From Kiritimatiellales bacterium (GTDB lineage Bacteria; Verrucomicrobiota; Kiritimatiellia; Kiritimatiellales; Pontiellaceae), in the NCBI GenBank assembly GCA_030630445.1, contig DAOVNC010000102.1, positions 1 through 9,388 on the forward strand: 9,388 nucleotides of DNA. Direction: 5' to 3'. The notes below the pieces were generated by a model that searched no databases, was not told where the DNA came from, and saw only the letters and a program-made list of their open reading frames with translations. This document shows positions 6,107-9,388 of the stretch, one piece after another; position 1 is the stretch's first letter, and the number at the start of each line of letters is the position of its first letter. Made by a program: the position numbers and the translations under genes.

Positions 6107-6877
6107 CTGAAAACGGACAGGCGTTGCGGCTTCACCCTGCTGGAGTTGATCGTGGCGATGGTCATTCTGGTGATCGCCATGTCGATTGTGTTCCAGGCCT
6201 TCAGCGGAACGCTTCGCGGGTGGCGGCGAGGAACGGAGGTGCTCGACGGGATCAAGCACGGTGATTTTGCCATGCACCAACTGGCGGTTGCGCTGAATTC
6301 CACGGTCTATTTCTACAACCCTCGAAACAGCTATGCGTTCACCTTCGAAAAAGGGACGCACAGTGGATTGCCCGCCGATACCATTACGTTCGTGACCGCC
6401 AGTAGCGCCTTCATGCCGCAGGGGTCGCCGCTCCAGCACGGACCGCACCGAATCAAAATCTATATCGACAACGACGACAACGGCGATCCGGCCCTCTTTG
6501 CCATGGCCGTTCCCGCCCTCGCAGACATCGAGGATTTTGAAAGCGAATACGACATGGAACCGCATCTGGTATCGCGCTCCATCCAAGGATTGGAAATCAT
6601 GGTCTACAACGAGGAGACCGAAGACTGGACCGTGGAATGGAAAAAGAAGAACTCCGTTCCGGAGCGGGTGAAGGTGATGGTCTATGTTCCCTCGGAAGAC
6701 GATGACGAGGAGCCGATCGTTTTCACGCGCGTGGTTGACATTCCAGTGGCCCTATCGGTCAAAAACAAGCTGTCAGGCCCTACCAACATGAAGCAGGATA
6801 CGACAACCACCGCAAGCCGCCCCCCCAGCAGCGGCGGAGCAACCATCAACGTTGGCGGAACCCCTCCAATAAAGTAG
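6107..6877 (+). CDS. gspJ: Type II secretion minor pseudopilin, GspJ-like, non-canonical start
   Basis: Predicted minor pseudopilin. The key motif is RRCG then FTLLELIVAMVILVIAM, with cleavage after Gly and Glu at +5. The globular part carries SGTLRGWRRGTEVLDGIKHGD and strand-rich sequence expected of GspJ; the C-terminus (about 35 residues) is Pro/Thr/Gly-rich and probably disordered. No ATG, GTG or TTG exists between the gspI stop (6080-6082, same frame) and the prepilin motif. The first such codon, TTG 6146, would remove the cleavage site and half the helix. I place the start at CTG 6107, giving 256 residues and a seven-residue leader; CTG 6086 is the alternative. Translation may be coupled to gspI. 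Four bases separate it from gspK. The identity is solid; the start is not. Confidence 0.82.
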   Translation: MKTDRRCGFTLLELIVAMVILVIAMSIVFQAFSGTLRGWRRGTEVLDGIKHGDFAMHQLAVALNSTVYFYNPRNSYAFTFEKGTHSGLPADTITFVTASSAFMPQGSPLQHGPHRIKIYIDNDDNGDPALFAMAVPALADIEDFESEYDMEPHLVSRSIQGLEIMVYNEETEDWTVEWKKKNSVPERVKVMVYVPSEDDDEEPIVFTRVVDIPVALSVKNKLSGPTNMKQDTTTTASRPPSSGGATINVGGTPPIK

Positions 6878-6881
6878 AAGC

Positions 6882-7901
6882 ATGAAGGAATCCCGAAAAA
6901 ACAAAAATCGATCCAAGGACGGCGCGGCCTTGCTGGTGGCGCTGTGGGTGCTGATTATCCTCTCGCTGATCGTGGGTTCGTTTGCGTTCGAAGTCCAGCT
7001 GGAGACGATGCTCGTGTCGCATAAGAAAAAGCTATTCCATGCGGAAATGATGGCGCGCTCCGGCATCGAATATGCCCGGGCCATCCTCGACAAGCAGTCC
7101 GAGGCCAAGCAGCTCGAAATCGAAGAAATGGCCGAGGATAAGGACGGGTTCATGAAGGCGGCTCTCTATATCAAGCGCGGTCTCTCCACCACCTCGGAGA
7201 TCGAACTCGGCGAAGGAACATTCAGCGTCACGCTGGAATCGGCCGAGGCCGGGCGCAACGTCAACCTGCTCACCCGCCAGGAATGGCTCGGCATCCTCGA
7301 AATGGCCAACGTGCCCTCCACAGAGTGGGATACCATGATCGACTGCCTGGAAGATTGGATCGACGAGGGGGATCTCCATAAGCTCAACGGCGCGGAGTCC
7401 GACGACCCGTTCTACCAAGACGCCGGCTATCCGGTGAAGGATGGCCCGCTCGACAGCGTCGATGAGCTCTTGCTCGTTAAAGGATGGGGCCCCGACATTC
7501 TATACGGAAAAGAAGCCGACGAAGAAAGTGACGCCATTTTCGGGATCGCCGAGATTCTGACGGTGTGGGGCGATGGCAAGGTGAACCTTAATACGGCGGG
7601 TACCGATGTCCTGCTCAGCTTTGCCGAATACGAAGACTGGGAACTTGAAGGCGTATTTGAAGCGCGCATGGGATCCGATGGCGAAGGCGACACCCTCGAC
7701 GATGGAATCAAGAATCTGGGCGCGGTAAGTGCCGATGCCAACAAATTTAAATTGCAAAGTAATTTTGTGAAGGTAACGTCCGTAGGTGATGTTTTTGGCA
7801 AGCAATATCAAATTGCGTGTATCTTCCTTGTGGAGGGAAACAAGGCCATCACGGTCTACTGGGAAGAAGGTCAGGTTAAACAAGATGCGAATGCGCGATA
7901 A
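6882..7901 (+). CDS. gspK: Type II secretion minor pseudopilin GspK
   Basis: Predicted 339-residue GspK, the largest minor pseudopilin, which caps the pseudopilus tip with GspI and GspJ. A basic leader (residues 1-14, KESRKNKNRSKDG) precedes the helix AALLVALWVLIILSLIVGS. The +5 position is Val, not Glu, which is typical of GspK. Family features follow: FHAEMMARSGIEYARAIL, the acidic CLEDWIDEGDLHKLNGAESDD segment (~155-174), DSVDELLLVKGW (~191-202) and KVNLNTAGTDVLLSF (~233-247), the helix-hairpin-helix-like part. ATG at 6882 follows the gspJ stop by four bases with no strong RBS, suggesting coupling. The 3' end overlaps the start of gspL. Confidence 0.93.
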   Translation: MKESRKNKNRSKDGAALLVALWVLIILSLIVGSFAFEVQLETMLVSHKKKLFHAEMMARSGIEYARAILDKQSEAKQLEIEEMAEDKDGFMKAALYIKRGLSTTSEIELGEGTFSVTLESAEAGRNVNLLTRQEWLGILEMANVPSTEWDTMIDCLEDWIDEGDLHKLNGAESDDPFYQDAGYPVKDGPLDSVDELLLVKGWGPDILYGKEADEESDAIFGIAEILTVWGDGKVNLNTAGTDVLLSFAEYEDWELEGVFEARMGSDGEGDTLDDGIKNLGAVSADANKFKLQSNFVKVTSVGDVFGKQYQIACIFLVEGNKAITVYWEEGQVKQDANAR

Positions 7902-9276
7902 AATCATTACAGCGGTCTGCCGCACGGTCGATGGCATCGAATGGACCACCGTCAAGGTGGGGCAGGATGGAGTCGAACCGGTACGGCAAGAGTCCATTCC
8001 CATGGCATTCTCCGGCGAAACCGCGGAAGAACTCATGGCCTCCATTGAGCTACCTGAAGAGGTGGTCGAAAACATCAAGGGCGACATCAGCGTACCGCTC
8101 CGCACCGCTGACATGCTCATGCGGGTCATGGAACTGCCGGCCACGCAAGCGGATGAAATCGCGGATATGGCCGCACTCCAGATTGACAAGATCGCCCCCT
8201 TCCCCACCGATCAGCTCGCCTTTTCCCACGAGGTGCTTCAGCAGTCCGAAGACACCTCGCTGGTGCTGATGGCCACGGCCAAGCGCAGTTGCATCGACAG
8301 CCTTGGCGATACATTCAAGGAAAAAGGAATTCACATCCATAGCATCGATTCCCGCGACCTTGGCTGGATGCAATTGCTGAACGATGCCGGCCATATTTCC
8401 AAGGAAGGGTGCGAAATCATCATCATCAACGATGGAATTGAATTTTCGCTGATCGTCGCCAGCGATGGGGTCCCCCTTGCCTTCCGCATGCTGCATGCAC
8501 CGACCAGCGACACCCATGGACTGGACGAAATCGTATACGAAATAGGCTATACGCTCACCACCCTCGACACCGAATATGACCTGAAGTCCCCCTCGGCCAT
8601 TCAATACTGGAGCCAAGATGGCCTCTCGGCCAGCCTGCGAGCCCAGTTGTCGGAAAAGAGCGGATTGCGCGTCCACGAGCATTCCCTGGGCGAACTTCCC
8701 CCGCTATCCGAGGGCATTGTCCGGCGCGCATTGGCTGACCGTAGCCGGATCGAACTGATCCCCCGCGAATGGATCGAACACGAGAAAAACAAACAGTTGC
8801 GAAAAAAGACCATCCTGGCCAGCTCTGTGGTAATGGGTGCCTGGCTGACGGCTTTGCTGATCTTCTCCACCATCTACAAGGTTCGCGACTTTCAGCTTTC
8901 GTCGGTCAAGGAACGGGCCGACAACATTAAGCCCGAAGCCGACAAGGCCCTCGAAAACCGGCGAAAACTCAAGGCGCTCAAAGTCTACACCAACCGCTCC
9001 CGCTCCGCCCTCGAATGCTTGCGGGAAATCACCCGCCTCCTCCCCATCGGCGACATTGAATTTGTTTCATACAACTACGACAAAAGCAAAGGCGTCTCGA
9101 TTCGCGGCACCGCCGGAAACGACAAGCAGGTGGACGACTATTTCGTTGCGCTGGCAAACTCGCCGCTGTTCGAGCGGCTGAAGGACCAGTCCATGAGCAC
9201 CAAGACCACCAAGGGCGTCCGCCGCACCGTCTTCTCGGCTACCCTGGCCCTGCCCTCCGAGGAGGATGGAAAATGA
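7885..9276 (+). CDS. gspL: Type II secretion inner-membrane platform protein GspL
   Basis: Predicted 463-residue bitopic protein that links the cytoplasmic ATPase GspE to the membrane platform with GspM. Residues ~5-300 form a PilM/GspL actin-like cytoplasmic domain (ITAVCRTVDGIEWTTVKV; ISVPLRTADMLMRVMELP; AALQIDKIAPFPTDQLAF; EIIIINDGIEFSLIVASDG). A single membrane helix at ~309-331 (TILASSVVMGAWLTALLIFS) follows the basic KNKQLRKK. The periplasmic part has a short coiled segment and a PilN-like ferredoxin fold (~375-460). ATG 7885 is preferred: an AGG lies nine bases upstream and the gene then overlaps gspK by 17 bases; ATG 7891 is also possible. A far upstream ATG at 7786 would overlap gspK by over 100 bases. 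The order K-L-M supports GspL over a separate PilM. Confidence 0.9.
   Translation: MRMRDKIITAVCRTVDGIEWTTVKVGQDGVEPVRQESIPMAFSGETAEELMASIELPEEVVENIKGDISVPLRTADMLMRVMELPATQADEIADMAALQIDKIAPFPTDQLAFSHEVLQQSEDTSLVLMATAKRSCIDSLGDTFKEKGIHIHSIDSRDLGWMQLLNDAGHISKEGCEIIIINDGIEFSLIVASDGVPLAFRMLHAPTSDTHGLDEIVYEIGYTLTTLDTEYDLKSPSAIQYWSQDGLSASLRAQLSEKSGLRVHEHSLGELPPLSEGIVRRALADRSRIELIPREWIEHEKNKQLRKKTILASSVVMGAWLTALLIFSTIYKVRDFQLSSVKERADNIKPEADKALENRRKLKALKVYTNRSRSALECLREITRLLPIGDIEFVSYNYDKSKGVSIRGTAGNDKQVDDYFVALANSPLFERLKDQSMSTKTTKGVRRTVFSATLALPSEEDGK
9261..9265 (+). promoter_or_regulatory. Ribosome binding site of gspM
   Basis: GGAGG lies seven bases before the ATG at 9273, inside the last codons of gspL. 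It is the strongest Shine-Dalgarno sequence in the gsp run and fixes the gspM start. Confidence 0.8.
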
Positions 9277-9388
9277 AGATTTCAAAACGTGAAATGACAC
9301 TCGGGGTTCTGACGCTGACCGCAGTGCTGGCCGGCACCACCTGGTATATCGTCGACAGCAAAGTCGAGGAATGGAAAGGAAAAGCCTC
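9273..9388 (+). CDS. gspM: Type II secretion platform protein GspM-like, N-terminal fragment
   Basis: Only the first 38 codons are in the window. The start ATG overlaps the gspL stop as ATGA, which implies translational coupling. The fragment begins MKISKREMTLGVLTLTAVLAG and continues TTWYIVDSKVEEWKGKA: a short basic cytoplasmic stub, one membrane helix at about residues 9-27, and the start of a charged helix. This is the shape of GspM and PilO, which bind GspL or PilN through a coiled coil and a periplasmic ferredoxin-like domain. Position after gspL makes GspM the best call, but sequence alone would not settle GspM versus PilO. Confidence 0.75.
   Translation, partial: MKISKREMTLGVLTLTAVLAGTTWYIVDSKVEEWKGKA

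Noticed and set aside
5411..6586. Minus-strand open frame of 391 codons opposite gspI and gspJ
   Set aside because: The opposite strand carries two clear pseudopilin genes; the antisense translation is His/Arg-rich and resembles no family.
7786..7884. Extended N-terminus for GspL from ATG 7786
   Set aside because: Would overlap gspK by over 100 bases and add 33 residues not seen in the family; ATG 7885 fits operon spacing.

Overview
The window is GC-rich, densely coded bacterial DNA. I infer a marine-type member of the PVC group, most likely Kiritimatiellota (Pontiella-like). The basis is the combination of an L-fucose isomerase, a very large secreted repeat protein with a short tail ending in the style 'ISWDTTLGQSYDVQTN ... 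LFYKVTSD', and a type II secretion (T2SS) pseudopilin operon. The taxonomic call rests on my recall of such tails in that lineage and is not proven here.

Layout. (1) 1-1028, minus: the N-terminal 342 codons of L-fucose isomerase (fucI), cut by the window edge just before the first catalytic metal ligand. (2) 1029-1114: a short divergent promoter region with a clear RBS for fucI and a -35/-10 pair for the opposite gene. (3) 1115-2047, plus: an AraC-family regulator, probably controlling fucI and perhaps itself, with an unusual C-terminal tail containing a dispersed-repeat sequence. (4) 2048-2118: a small perfect hairpin and then a strong bidirectional terminator between convergent genes. (5) 2119-5268/5281, minus: a ~1050-residue secreted protein built from about twenty 24-27-residue repeats (predicted beta-solenoid) between two copies of a second domain. 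Its signal peptide is split by a one-base frameshift. (6) 5282-5671: a 390-bp intergenic stretch with a direct repeat and a second copy of the dispersed repeat. (7) 5672-9388, plus: a tightly packed T2SS operon, gspI-gspJ-gspK-gspL-gspM (last one partial).

How it fits together. fucI and the AraC gene form a classic divergent catabolic-gene/regulator pair for L-fucose, a sugar released from fucoidan and other fucosylated glycans. The gsp genes encode the minor pseudopilins of the tip complex (I, J, K) and the inner-membrane platform (L, M) of the machine that exports folded proteins across the outer membrane. The giant repeat protein, divergent from that operon, is predicted to reach the periplasm by Sec and could be a T2SS client. 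That link is inference from proximity only. The points most worth a second look are the frameshifted signal peptide, the lack of any canonical start codon for gspJ, the regular solenoid repeat with duplicated flanking domains, and the repeat-bearing regulator tail.
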